DNA of 64,000 nucleotides from Pycnopodia helianthoides (Eukaryota; Echinodermata; Asteroidea; Forcipulatida; Asteriidae): the NCBI GenBank assembly GCA_032158295.1, contig JASTWB010000053.1:1-64000 (forward strand), in the 5' to 3' direction. Position numbers and translations under genes: made by a program. The notes under the pieces were generated by a model. It was not told the origin of the DNA. It worked only from the letters and a program-made list of their open reading frames with translations, and ran no database searches. The first letter of the stretch is position 1. Every line of letters begins with the position of its first letter. Shown in pieces: positions 49,301-55,819 of this stretch.

Positions 49301-52300
49301 CGGGACTCAGCTCTTCAATTCTGTTTCCGTTTAATATTCTGTCAAAGAAAGAAAAAATATAAAACGAGTCAAATTTTAATTATATAAAACGGAGAATAAT
49401 CATGGAGCTTTCAGGGTCAGTTCTGTCGTTATCGAAACCAAGGTTTCAGCCTAGGCTCTCGCCAGTAATTTGAAAACATAAATATTTGTAAGGGACTTCA
49501 AATAGACGAGGGATTCATAAGCCTGAGCCAAAACTTTAGGCGTGGTTTCGAAAACGATCTTTATTTCTTTAGATCTGTATTTCTCTTTTCAAAACCGGCC
49601 ACCTTTTAATATTTTCTTCAAAACGACAAATTATTGCCCTTTAGCTGTACATAAGACTGTGTGCATTTGTATTGTATGAGGTATTTTGTATTCAATGTGC
49701 GGTGTTGCATTGTATTTGGCCAATATAGGAGAGTTTATTCATTTTCGATGTCATTGACTGCATTAGTATTATGATGTATTTTGCGAATACTCGTCCTTTA
49801 TTAATTAGAGGACCGGGTCTTCTTGCCGTGTCTCTACATTTGTTTGATGTTTTCGTTGTTTTTTTTTGTTTGTTTGTTTGTTTGTTTGTTTGTTTGTTTG
49901 TTTGTTTGTTTGTTTGTTTGTTTGTTTTTTGTTTGTTTGTTGTTTGTTTGTTTGTTTGTTTGTTGTTTGTTTTGTTTGTTTGTTTGTTTGTTTGTTTGTT
50001 TGTTTGTTTGTTTGTTTTGTTTGTTTGTTTGTTGTTTGTTTGTTTGTTTGTTTGTTTGTTTGTTTGTTTGTTTGTTTGTTTGTTTGTTTGTTTGTTTGTT
50101 TGTTTGTTTGTTTGTTTGTTTTTTGTATGTTAGGTTGTTTGTTGGGGAGTTTGTTTGTTCGTTTTTTCCGTGGCATTCGGTACTTCTGCCAACCACTGAT
50201 TGGCAATTAATATGCGGCTGTGACGCCACAAAATATATGTATATAACTTGGCAAAACGTTCGACAGTCTTTACAGCTTTTCAATGAAAGTGACTCTTGTA
50301 TTGTTCTAAGCGGTTAAGAAACGCATGAAAATTTGTTAGTGTTTTTATAACAAAAAAAAATGGGCTTACATTGTGGTGAACTCGTGGAGAGCCAGCCCCC
50401 TAGGTTCGATTTTAGATATCTTGTTTGAGATGAGTGACCTGTACTGACAAATAACAGCTAGTTAAACAGTAGTTAGCAACCAATATGGATTTACAATGTC
50501 ATGGCTAGTGGCGTAAATACAGTTCAAGTGATATAAGGGTTGACTATTCCAATGGAGAGGTGAAGTGCATTATTTCAGATTGATTTTTTCCCGGACTCGT
50601 TATGGAAAAATTTACTGGTGCTTTCAATTGAAAACTTATTGTATCTTAAACAGGCTGTGTCATCATGATCGAACCAGGCCTTTGGCAGTACATGGAATTA
50701 TGACATGAACAAACACGCGCGCGCCCTCCCATAAACGATTCTAAGGGGGTGGGGGGGGGGCGTGCTCTAATTTGGTGAGAGTTCATTATTCCAAGTGCAG
50801 CCACAGGCATGCTTTGAACAAGACAAAACTGTAGCTCTGAATTTGTTGTAGGTCTCCAAGATTACAAAATATATTATAGTTTTTCTCCCTTTTTTTCTAT
50901 TTCGGAATCCACAAGTTCTCTAACGAACCAAAGGCACATGTTATTGGAAAGCCCCATTTTTCTTTTTTTGACAAACCGTTAACCCATATAAAAGTCAGCC
51001 ACCCCATTATAGGACAATTTCCATGGACCTAACACTAAAGCACCTACTATCAAAATTAGGAGCTCGATAGTTTATTTATATAATTTGTTGTATATGTAAA
51101 TACGTTTGTTCGGTTTGCGGTAACACCATGTATATAATTATTTACTTTGCTGCGTAGATTTTGTTCTTAAGAAAACTTGTTCTACTACCGCGGAGTAGAT
51201 TTCCGGAATTCGGGAGACTTCTTAGTTCTGAAAAGAGCCGTCGTGCTTAATAACTACTACCTGGGCGGGTGGAAGGAAACCAGCCTGGACTACTACATTA
51301 GCTTTGTGGATCGGGGGAACTTCTCGTTATCAACTGCACTGCCGTGCTCTTTTTGGTCTGAACGTTTCGACTAGCTTGCTCTAGTCATCATCCGGAGAGA
51401 GACATGTTGGTCTATTTATAAATATTCAGAAGTTTCAGTGTAGAGTCAGTCACTGCTCTGATTGGTTCTTCTGAAAGGAGAACTGTGATTGGAGGGCTCT
51501 TATTGTGTGGGTTGCCCATCATGTGTGAGTGCCCTGTGTAGTGGGGCGTGTCAGTAGACTGTGGGATACCAATAGAGTAGGGTGGTAGGATTGTGTGCCA
51601 AATACATGTACTGCTGATGAAGTAGCCGATATCTTGATGCAATGTGTTGTGCTTATGTATTTCAATAGCTTCCCTGATGCGACGTGTATACCAATGTCTC
51701 TCAGGAGCTATGATTCAAGCCTGATCCCAATCTATGACATGGTCTAGATCAGCCGATTGTCTGACAATGGCAGGTGGCTTTGTGTTCTTGCAGCCTTGTA
51801 TTAAGGTCTGTACCCGTCTCGCCAATGTACACTTTACCCCAAAAGCAAGGATTACGGTAAACTCCCGCTTGACTGCTAGGGTCATACTTGTCTTTGTGGG
51901 TGTGTAGTTTTGTTTCCAACTTGTTGTGAGTACGGTAGTAGACCTTGATATTTACTTCACGGAGGTTACGTTGGATTTCGTGTGAAGTGTGACCAATGCA
52001 CCGAAGGACAGAAGTCTCCCGAATTCCGAAAATTTACTCCGCGGTAGTAGAACAGATAGCAATACAAGTTCTCTAAAGACAAAGTCTTCACAGCAAAGTA
52101 GATAATTAAACACATGTTGTTACCGCAAACAAAATATACATTGATACCTCACCATGCAATTCCTCAAAAACCATATAAATACATATAAATGTATTTATAT
52201 GAGTGCCTCTACCCACTCGTTCAGAAATTTTTGAGAAGGGATTGAGGTCACCAAACTAAATTATTGCAAGGTATTTACGCCAACAAACAATAAGTACGAC

Positions 52301-55120
52301 GATGTAGACCATGTTCATAAACAGTGAGCTCGAGGACAATTGTCTCCAAAATACAGATTAAAGGGAAAGTAATTCAACAAGTGACAAAGTAATAGTGACA
52401 AAGTGACAGTACAAAGAAAAACACAAATTAATCTTACAAGTTGAATAAGTTTCTGCAGTTTTCAAATGTATCCGTTCGAATAACTTCCAACTTGTTTCCA
52501 TCGAAAACTCTGGGGGAAATAAACAAAATATTTACTGCAATGTGTCATACGCGTGCGTATATGCTGCTGCACGCGCACAGTTTTCGTTTTGCTGGCTCTA
52601 CAGCTGTCACAGACTCTCAGCATATGACGTCACACTCGGGCAGAAACAGCTTGCACGACGACAGCTTTGTGATTACATCGTACTGTATTCAACAGTCCGT
52701 TGTTATTTAAATAATCAAAACTCCGCCATTTGTTATTGTTTTTGTATAAACAAAAATTATTCCAGGATCCCCATATACACCTAGCCAAATAGCATGGTAG
52801 GTAAAAAAAATGTCTTATTACTATCCGGGGTCTTTTTCACACGACACAAAATCCATCAGTGATCAGCTCTCCCGGAATTCCCTGGGGAATGTTTTCATCA
52901 ATGGGGCTACCGGCCACTGCTAGGTGAAATAAACCATGTGGTATAAAATCTACACAGAGACAAAAGTGAACGGAGCCCCTAAGGGGACCGGTAAAAAAAC
53001 AAATTGAAAAAGTAAAAAAAAAAAAATACAAAATTATTTCGTTCCCTCTAAATATTATTTCGTTCCCTTGAAATAGTATTTCGTTACATCGAAATACTAT
53101 TTCGTTCCCACGAAATATTATTTCGTTCCCTCGAAATATTATTTCGTTCCCTCGAAATCATTTCGTTACCTCGAAATCATTTCGTTCCCTCGAAATGTTA
53201 TTTCGTTCCCTCGAAATGTTATTTCGTTCCTCGAAATTTTTTCGTTCCCTCGAAATGTTATTACAACCCCTCGAAATATTATTTCGTCCCTCGAATTATT
53301 ATTTCGAGGGAACGAAATAACATTTCGTGGGAACGAAATAACATTTCGAGGGAACGAAATAGTATTTCGAGGGAACGAAATTTATTTATTTCGTTCGAAC
53401 GAAATAATTTAGCTGCGTACGGAGTCCTTGATATGCCAAGAGAATTTCTGGAATATTAATGCCATTATGTTAGTGTGTAATTTTTTAAATTTTCTTACAA
53501 CTACATCAGGTTTTACTTCAATGACTTTCTTAACTAAGCGAAGCAAATACTACAACGCCCGGCAGAATGTTTGACAGCCCTTTGTTTCCAGGAATTCATC
53601 TTGTCTTTAACCCTTTTAGATTGTTATACAGTTTTTTTCTTTGTACGCTGAAAACTTAAGCCTTCAAATAATTTCATTAGTAACCCTTTACTTCTCACTC
53701 TACCTGAGACTATAATAAAACTTAAATTCCATTATTAAGAAACAACCTGAACCCCCCGAAAAAACAAAAACAATCAACAACAACAACAACAAAACATAGA
53801 AACATAGAACAAATTAAAATGCTGTTAGTTTTACGGTGATCTCGTAATGATACTTGGAAATGAAATGGCATATCAAGGCCTCCGTAGCCACTTAATTATT
53901 TCGAGGGAACGAAATATTTTTTCGAGGAAACAAAATATTTATTCGAGGGAACGAAATAATAAATTATTTCGTTCCCTCGAAATGTTATTTCGTTCCCTCG
54001 AAATAATATTTCGTTCCCACGAAATAACTTATTTCGTTCCCTCGAAATGTTATTTCGTTCCCTCGAATTAACATTTCGAGAGAACGAAATGATTTCGAGG
54101 GAACGAATTAATATTTGTGGTAACGAAATGATTTCGAGGGAACGAAATACTATTTCATGGGAACGAAACAATATTTCGAGGGAATGAAATACTAATTCGA
54201 GGGAACGAAATAATATTGGATTTTTCTTTAACCTTTTAATTTTTGTTCTACCTGTCCCTTTAGGGGCTCCGTAAAAGTGGGCTCATTTAAAAAACAACAA
54301 ATTAATTACGTCAAACACAAATGAACAGTAGATCACAGTTCGATGGTATAGACCTTTCCATTGTTGATCAACAAACCGCGCTGGTTGGCATGGACGGCCG
54401 AATGTTAGCAGAACACTCAATCGTGTTAACAGATGTTTCAACAAAATTCAACATTTTCTGCAAATTTTAATTAAGTAAAGTACTTTTCATGATTAGCTGC
54501 TTTGTTTCCAACAAATTCAAACACTATTTTTAAATGTGTGTGTAACATTGTTAAAAACTGTGGCTATCTGTTTTTGTTTTGCATTTATGGCTTTCCATAG
54601 TTTTCCGACCTCGGTTGGCAAAAACTCGGGCTGTGACGTTGCAATAGAAAGTCTAAAAGCGTGCAGATTTTTGTTGATGGTGTCACGCAGGTTTGCGCGT
54701 AACCTAAGCGTACCAGCAGCGTTGCACGTAATGTCAGGGGGTAATATGACGTCAAACTCTCGAACAGCGCCCTCAAGAAGGCAAACTGAGGTGGATCATT
54801 TGTCGATAGCTGTAACTGGTGACCCCATCCCGTGAGCGTTTTGCGAGGGATCCACGTTTTGGGATAATTCTATAAAACAAAATGTGCATGGGTCACCTTT
54901 GAATTACGTCACAATAACGAACAGTACCGAACGCACGGGTTTGAGCTGTGTCAATACCTTTCAACATCATTTGAAGTGTTTGAAAATAATGAACAAAACT
55001 ATTTGAAGAGAAATGAAAATTAAGAAATAACAAAGGTAAAGGGTTACTTACACTTTCTCTAATTGATATCCAGTTTTCATAATCAGTCCAATATCCTCCA
55101 ACTGATTGTCGTTAGCGTAC
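22139..55120 (-). CDS. LRR - GCC2/GCC3 cysteine-rich - polytopic membrane receptor (gene-level entry, 5' end not found)
   Basis: Eleven exons on the minus strand join with matching phases into 929 visible codons: 55052-55120, 52438-52509, 49270-49338, 47992-48075, 46687-46758, 46158-46235, 34704-34847, 28058-28129, 26171-26346, 23614-25371 and 22139-22335. Order in the protein: eight LRRs from phase-2 exons of 69-84 bp plus one double exon, a C-terminal LRR cap (GNPIE...W...DC), a cysteine-rich GCC2/GCC3 or ephrin-receptor-like segment (CTPCGQGTY, CTPCPPGGFY, CQICNKGTY, CNVCPTGT), roughly 7-8 membrane helices, and a tail rich in Arg and Cys ending in HISVD. The plan is that of a cell-surface receptor; phase-2 72-bp LRR exons recall LGR/RXFP-type receptors, but the membrane region is not rhodopsin-like. 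The ligand is unknown. Upstream exons (signal peptide, N-cap) are not seen and may lie beyond the window or within the CACTA region. Confidence 0.85.
22336..23613 (-). other. Receptor last intron
   Basis: The intron runs from donor GTAAGT at 23,613 to the acceptor at 22,336. It includes a direct duplication of about 110 bp (23,201-23,310 and 23,311-23,425, both starting TTTGACCGCGTGAGGG). An open frame at 22,569-22,835 has no acceptor or donor in a usable phase, so I treat it as non-coding. Confidence 0.6.
23614..25371 (-). CDS. Receptor main exon: cysteine-rich region and membrane domain
   Basis: The acceptor TTTCCTACACAG precedes 25,371 and donor GTAAGT follows 23,614, giving 1,758 bp in phase 1 to phase 1. 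Residues about 20-195 hold paired cysteines (CQIC, CNVCPTGT, CHQCPREGINCSG, CSAGYTGWLCSECAKTFY). Hydrophobic helices follow near residues 197-217, 300-320, 350-372, 415-435, 497-530 (perhaps two), 545-562 and 572-591. A WYWEIVELSRKILQTLFLLL block and HAYLKPMKDAAEQ lie between the late helices; similar blocks occur in large GCC2/GCC3 membrane proteins of marine invertebrates. Two acidic and serine-rich loop segments (SEATVSHVSTDTSEPS) could be cytosolic. Confidence 0.9.
25372..26170 (-). other. Receptor intron
   Basis: AT-rich intron between donor GTGAGT (26,170) and acceptor ACAG (25,372). I see nothing else in it. Confidence 0.6.
26171..26346 (-). CDS. Receptor exon between LRR cap and cysteine-rich domain
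   Basis: The acceptor TTCTTTTGCAG precedes 26,346 and the donor CCTG/gtgagt lies at 26,171. The 176-bp exon reads KLVGDDFVPSFEMMFRQIDL, then CTPCGQGTYG and CTPCPPG. Its last G joins GC of the next exon to give the continuous CPPGGFY motif, which confirms the junction. Confidence 0.85.
26638..27003 (+). pseudogene. Penelope-like RT fragment with an internal in-frame duplication
   Basis: The frame reads FKDDILITFSGNIEGFKNL, HPRLKFTYGPSNSSITYLDL: the catalytic DD motif and the segment after it, as in Penelope-like RTs. A 111-bp unit (26,764-26,874) is repeated directly at 26,875-26,985, exactly 37 codons, with scattered substitutions. Downstream to about 27,190 another frame keeps SPFHPKCLQ and FLKQGQTHTKK, typical of the next RT segment. 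It lies in a receptor intron on the opposite strand. Confidence 0.65.
27374..27870 (-). mobile_element. Penelope-like element 3' end, minus-strand copy
   Basis: Reverse-complement homologue of 17,440-18,245. It retains the tail RESHWIHQLKTVQP (27,775-27,735) with upstream stops, then the shared 3' UTR, and ends at TTTGGATCGAAAGCTAAGGC (27,394-27,375), where the GAAA core box of the hammerhead-like motif is intact but the CTGACGA box is lost. Confidence 0.7.
28058..28129 (-). CDS. Receptor exon: C-terminal LRR cap
   Basis: A 72-bp phase-2 exon (acceptor TTATATTAG, donor GTAAGT). It reads LMHGNPIELIKDTIWQDLGP followed by DCY. The GNP...W...C pattern is the usual end of an LRR array. Confidence 0.85.
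28212..28917. mobile_element. MITE with 22-bp TIRs
   Basis: ATAGACTGTGCAAGTCTCGC at 28,212 is repeated as its exact complement ending at 28,917; the full match is 22 bp. The element is about 706 bp with no coding capacity beyond a short minus-strand ORF that I do not recognise. The target-site duplication is unclear. Confidence 0.7.
28918..29714. other. Intronic, no feature recognised
   Basis: Part of the long intron between the 34.7 kb and 28.1 kb receptor exons. An 86-codon plus-strand ORF at 29,327-29,587 has no recognisable features. Confidence 0.4.
29715..32782. mobile_element. Foldback DNA element carrying a C2H2-type ORF
   Basis: Outer ends are inverted copies of TAACACGCGGTAATGCC (29,715 and 32,782). 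The left arm to about 30,590 matches the right arm (about 32,000-32,782) in reverse complement, including the CCCGTTGTCATGGTAACAGC segment. That segment also occurs in a direct duplicate at about 30,590-31,080, so the left arm is doubled. The centre holds a coding remnant on the plus strand. TA at both ends may be the target duplication. Confidence 0.7.
31134..32051 (+). pseudogene. C2H2 zinc-finger and homeodomain-like protein, frameshifted
   Basis: The first frame (31,134-31,590) has an acidic stretch and the finger FSCPEEGCIDSYETLGDLNH, ending in HLLCGNH (C-x4-C...H-x5-H type). The continuation shifts frame near 31,580 and again near 31,720. It reads WAVQKRR...FNLGEVSGNECDPANVA, then MFTISEFLTAQQISSYFSRV. 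This order (one C2H2 finger, then a helix-turn-helix-like DP..VA..MR...EFLT..Q..SFFSR segment) is a protein family I have seen often in invertebrate and fish genomes, of unclear function. This copy is broken. Confidence 0.6.
32930..34265 (+). pseudogene. Penelope-like element remnant (RT to GIY-YIG)
   Basis: Pieces in changing frames follow the Penelope order: PLRPIVQSRGSPTYNRARHL; LVIFDVTSFFTNIPIECLIA (motif A, after a frameshift at about 33,120); QTFGAAMGSLLSPVPADLF (motif B); YVDVTFVVLAPRQ (motif C, second catalytic D changed to V); then, after about 290 bp of unrelated T-rich insertion (33,485-33,770), HLKPTHTDRQL; and finally YGKVYIEETGLNISTIIKE, a decayed GIY-YIG nuclease. It lies in a receptor intron on the opposite strand. 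Confidence 0.75.
34248..34690. repeat. Direct duplication of about 250 bp
   Basis: GTACCCACTGTCAC...AACGTGGATTGATT at 34,250 recurs at 34,431, and GTTTTGCCTATAAATCAG at 34,325 recurs at 34,591. The unit follows the Penelope remnant, so it may be its terminal repeat in tandem. Confidence 0.6.
34704..34847 (-). CDS. Receptor exon: two LRRs
   Basis: 144 bp, exactly two 72-bp units, phase 2 (acceptor GTTTCATCTAG, donor GTAAGT). It reads DLSVNELTTFPEELLRTQDK, then LYIQRNHITALNETMFKGLQ. The fusion of two LRR exons into one is explained by loss of an intron. Confidence 0.9.
35430..36560. repeat. Tandem array of about 128-bp units
   Basis: At least eight units; the phrase GGTCCCACTTCCGGTTGACC begins near 35,551, 35,682, 35,810, 35,939, 36,052 (decayed), 36,162, 36,282 and 36,411. 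Each unit carries GGAAGTAAAGGTCA and GGTCACGGTAACC. AAAGGTCA is the extended half-site bound by monomeric nuclear receptors. A shorter, indel-rich version is at 40,380-41,050. Confidence 0.75.
37445..37473. repeat. Perfect hairpin upstream of Crypton copy 1
   Basis: TGTTCCGACTTCT, spacer AAG, AGAAGTCGGAACA: 13-bp perfect arms. The same hairpin is at 41,979-42,007. Confidence 0.75.
37806..37904. repeat. Long near-perfect palindrome upstream of Crypton copy 1
   Basis: Arms of about 47 bp around a GAA centre; the left arm includes GCCATTCGTGGGTGAGAATG and the right arm its complement. It sits some 190 bp before the start codon and is GC-rich compared with its surroundings. The copy at 42,340-42,438 is identical. 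It could extrude a cruciform or bind a dimeric protein. Confidence 0.8.
38093..38388 (+). CDS. Crypton tyrosine recombinase copy 1, exon 1
   Basis: Starts at ATG 38,093 (MSWSYSDSDSGSELFLTQN), an acidic serine-rich N-terminus, and ends at donor AG/gtacgg in phase 2 with MSTRR completed by the next exon. The open frame to 38,458 reads into the intron. Confidence 0.75.
38672..39842 (+). CDS. Crypton tyrosine recombinase copy 1, exon 2 (altered C-terminus)
   Basis: The acceptor CTGTTAACAG precedes 38,672; the join gives STRRLADNTMKKIKWAVGLY, the usual start of the DUF3504 recombinase core. Catalytic residues of a tyrosine recombinase are visible: Arg in LNFALRGGQEH, H-x-x-R in TNHSLRASAATR, His in CEVTGHRSN and the Tyr in VRGYKR. 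Related domains occur in Cryptons and in domesticated genes such as QRICH1, ZMYM2-4 and KCTD1. After SSGH the frame runs across the repeat junction into unit 2 sequence, so the last 21 residues (YVCLSALLQPIALS...) are not native. Confidence 0.85.
39777..44310. repeat. Crypton-bearing direct repeat, unit 2
   Basis: The first 1.78 kb (39,777-41,551) is homologous to 34,978-37,017 but differs by many one-base indels, mostly in homopolymers, and lacks some 128-bp units. The remaining 2.76 kb looks identical to unit 1 at a constant offset of 4,534. It contains C-runs at 40,741-40,768. Confidence 0.8.
42627..42922 (+). CDS. Crypton tyrosine recombinase copy 2, exon 1
   Basis: Identical to 38,093-38,388: same ATG, same phase-2 donor. 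Confidence 0.75.
43206..44346 (+). CDS. Crypton tyrosine recombinase copy 2, exon 2
   Basis: Same core as copy 1, with the R, H-x-x-R, H and Y residues of the active site, but with what is probably the native end: after SSGH it reads RNITMTLNLNL and stops at 44,346. With exon 1 the protein is 478 residues. No RT or transposase is associated, which fits a Crypton. A domesticated host gene is the alternative, but the second copy and flanking repeats favour a mobile unit. Confidence 0.85.
44385..44821. repeat. Tandem array of 113-bp units after the Crypton
   Basis: The phrase TTTAATTGTCTTTAAGG recurs at a spacing of 113 bp (GTCT at 44,461, 44,574, 44,687, 44,800). The fourth unit is split by the MITE at 44,826-45,282 and resumes at 45,283 (TTAAACATGTAAGACTGAAG). 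Confidence 0.8.
44822..45286. mobile_element. TTAA-flanked MITE nested in the 113-bp array
   Basis: The element 44,826-45,282 lies between TTAA at 44,822-44,825 and at 45,283-45,286. Its ends are CCCTCGGAGCAGC and the complement CTTCTCCGAGGG. Removing it with one TTAA restores the 113-bp unit, which proves the insertion. A second inner repeat GGAGAATTTTTTCACCAC occurs near both ends. Confidence 0.85.
45585..45660 (-). repeat. Inverted copy of the Crypton 5' leader
   Basis: About 75 bp here match, in reverse complement, the sequence at 37,910-37,985 just upstream of the recombinase start (CCTCTACCTGCGACGTCACG and CGCTCCATTATTTTGTAGGA). The unit is thus bounded by inverted copies, unusual for a Crypton. 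Confidence 0.7.
45661..46157 (-). other. Receptor intron, no feature recognised
   Basis: An 82-codon plus-strand ORF at 45,785-46,033 has a hydrophobic stretch but no family likeness or splice context; I do not call it a gene. Confidence 0.4.
46158..46235 (-). CDS. Receptor LRR exon (78 bp)
   Basis: Acceptor AACTTTCAG, donor GTAAGT, phase 2. It reads TFAANKLKDDTLPKELFVNL, then TIMDWL: a 26-residue LRR, two residues longer than usual. Confidence 0.8.
46687..46758 (-). CDS. Receptor LRR exon (72 bp)
   Basis: Acceptor ACTTTTACAG, donor GTAAGT, phase 2. It reads SLANNHIQKVSPSLFKGLEQ, then ILCV, a typical 24-residue LRR. Confidence 0.9.
46999..47100. repeat. Isolated copy of the ATTTCGAGGGAACGAAAT palindromic repeat
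   Basis: Five decayed units of the same repeat that forms the satellite at 53-54.2 kb, here without the foldback ends. Confidence 0.6.
47992..48075 (-). CDS. Receptor LRR exon (84 bp)
   Basis: Acceptor TATTGTAG, donor GTGAGT, phase 2. It reads DLSRNNLQELPDTLFADKTH, then LNRTVRLM: an LRR of 28 residues, longer than the rest. Confidence 0.85.
48281..48357 (-). pseudogene. Decayed duplicate LRR exon
   Basis: Aligned with the 47,992-48,075 exon it keeps the splice ends (ACAG at the start, TTATGTGAGT at the end) and the order of bases, but deletions remove the N of LxxNxL and leave it out of phase (77 bp). Splicing it in would shift the reading frame, so it is a dead exon or is skipped. Confidence 0.6.
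48358..49269 (-). other. Receptor intron
   Basis: AT-rich intron; contains the duplicated intron block, a C-run at 48,946-48,958, and a duplicated GTCGTCATATGGGG / GTCGTCCTATGGGG stretch (48,983 and 49,066). No gene seen. Confidence 0.5.
49270..49338 (-). CDS. Receptor LRR exon (69 bp)
   Basis: Acceptor TTCTTTGACAG, donor GTAATT (weaker than the others), phase 2. It reads ILNGNRIEELSPVMFGGRRF, then KAL: a 23-residue LRR. Confidence 0.8.
49866..50130. repeat. (TTTG)n microsatellite, about 265 bp
   Basis: Nearly uninterrupted TTTG tetranucleotides with a few slips (TTTTTG, TTG). It produces false Cys/Leu/Phe/Val-rich ORFs on the plus strand and Lys/Gln/Thr/Asn-rich ORFs on the minus strand. 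Confidence 0.95.
50131..51100 (-). other. Receptor intron, no gene recognised
   Basis: Contains a G-run at 50,747-50,760 and otherwise AT-rich unique-looking sequence. Confidence 0.45.
51360..51398 (-). ncRNA. Degenerate hammerhead-like motif
   Basis: The minus strand reads CCGGATGATGACTAG, loop AGCAAG, CTAGTCGAAACGTTC. The six-base stem GACTAG/CTAGTC followed by GAAAC has the layout of the hammerhead stem II and second core box. The first box reads CGGATGA against the consensus CUGANGA (one mismatch at an essential position), so self-cleavage is doubtful. Confidence 0.4.
51412..52020 (-). pseudogene. GIY-YIG endonuclease region of a Penelope-like element
   Basis: On the minus strand, 51,905-51,770 reads LHTHKDKYDP, GVYRNPCFWGKVYIGETGTD, then LNTRLQEHKATC: the GIY-YIG signature (here GVY...VYIGETG) with the following arginine and histidine. 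After two stops it continues YTRRIREAIEIHKHNTLHQD, the family's tail. It is inactive because of the stops. Confidence 0.75.
52438..52509 (-). CDS. Receptor LRR exon (72 bp)
   Basis: Acceptor ATTTCCCCCAG, donor GTAAGA, phase 2. It reads VFDGNKLEVIRTDTFENCRN, then LFNL. Confidence 0.9.
52760..54360. repeat. Second copy of the 19.1 kb dispersed repeat, split by a foldback
   Basis: Left part 52,770-52,969 and right part 54,273-54,360 match 19,131-19,330 and 19,385-19,465. The break is filled by the element at 52,970-54,272. Confidence 0.65.
52970..54272. mobile_element. Foldback MITE built from an ATTTCGTTCCCTCGAAAT satellite
   Basis: Ends are ACGGAGCCCCTAAGGGGAC and the complement GTCCCTTTAGGGGCTCCGT. 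The flanks AAAAGTGA (52,962-52,969) and AAAAGTGG (54,273-54,280) match in 7 of 8 bases, which suggests an 8-bp target duplication as in hAT-like elements. Two blocks (53,035-53,410 and 53,895-54,222) consist of the 18-23 bp unit ATTTCGTTCCCTCGAAAT, first in one orientation and then in the other; each unit is itself palindromic. The middle (53,411-53,894) is unique. ORFs here are repeat artefacts. Confidence 0.8.
54361..55051 (-). other. Receptor intron
   Basis: AT-rich. A 99-codon plus-strand ORF at 54,536-54,835 has no recognisable features and no splice context. Confidence 0.45.
55052..55120 (-). CDS. Receptor LRR exon (69 bp), most 5' one found
   Basis: Acceptor TGGTCACAG, donor GTAAGT, phase 2. 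It reads YANDNQLEDIGLIMKTGYQL, then EKV. I found no further LRR exon on the minus strand between here and 64,000. Confidence 0.8.
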
Positions 55121-55520
55121 CTGTGACCAACAAAGTGAAATAAAGTGAACAGTGACCTGCTCAGAATTTCTTTTATTTAAATTGAAATTGTCTCAATTTA
55201 CAGATTTTTTCCGATATTTTGCTCGCTTGAGATGCACCATTTGGATTATAAGTAATATACGTATTTTTAAAAACATTGTGACACGATTGATTACATGCCA
55301 ACACAATTCATGTCCGTCTGTAGAAGGTGTAAGGCTGGGCCAACCTACACTGTAAAAAGTGTGTTCAAGCAATTAAACATTAGTATTCAGCTTAAACATG
55401 TTTAATACCTAAACACTAGGATTTTGGGGGTTTAATTCCTAAACATAAAGCATCTTATTACTAAACACCTAATGTTTCAATGCTGAACACCAGGCTGTAC
55501 AACGTTTCTAAACACTTGCG

Positions 55521-55588
55521 GTTACTCTGCGCTGATTGGCTGTTGGTGCATCACCAGGTGCACCAACAACCTATCAGCGCAGAGTAAT
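55521..55588. repeat. Hairpin near the CACTA left end
   Basis: Arms GTTACTCTGCGCTGATTGGC... and its complement, about 30 bp each with one or two mismatches, around a short TCACCAGG loop. Confidence 0.7.
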
Positions 55589-55819
55589 ATCCTCTGGGCG
55601 CGAAAAAAAGTTTATGACGCGACGCCATCTTGTTAATTCGCGTCGGCGGAGTAAGTGTGTGTGCGTGACCGTCGATCACGTCTGACCCTCGAACTGCAGA
55701 TAATTTACTGTAAAGAAATCGATCAGATAAACAAAACAAGCGTAAAACTTCATAGATACAAACTGAGTGTTTGTGGTGTGAGCAGCTAGAGGCCAGGACG
55801 GGGGAGAGTGAAGATCAAG

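Larger units (their letters stand above)
51105..52160 (-). mobile_element. Penelope-like element remnant bounded by inverted copies
   Basis: About 125 bp at 51,105-51,230 (GGTTTGCGGTAACACCATGT, then TTGTTCTACTACCGCGGAGT) recur in reverse complement at 52,015-52,150. Between them, on the minus strand, lies the nuclease end of a Penelope-like protein and a hammerhead-like motif. The first part of the boundary repeat also occurs alone at about 10,038-10,085. Such inverted or tandem terminal copies are a known Penelope habit. Confidence 0.7.

Noticed and set aside
49771..50317. Several long ORFs on both strands (Cys/Phe/Val/Leu-rich or Lys/Gln/Thr/Asn-rich)
   Set aside because: They are translations of the (TTTG)n microsatellite, which is open in several frames for trivial reasons.
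53847..54171. ORFs rich in FRSLEI / FRGNEI repeats on both strands
   Set aside because: Translations of the palindromic ATTTCGTTCCCTCGAAAT satellite.
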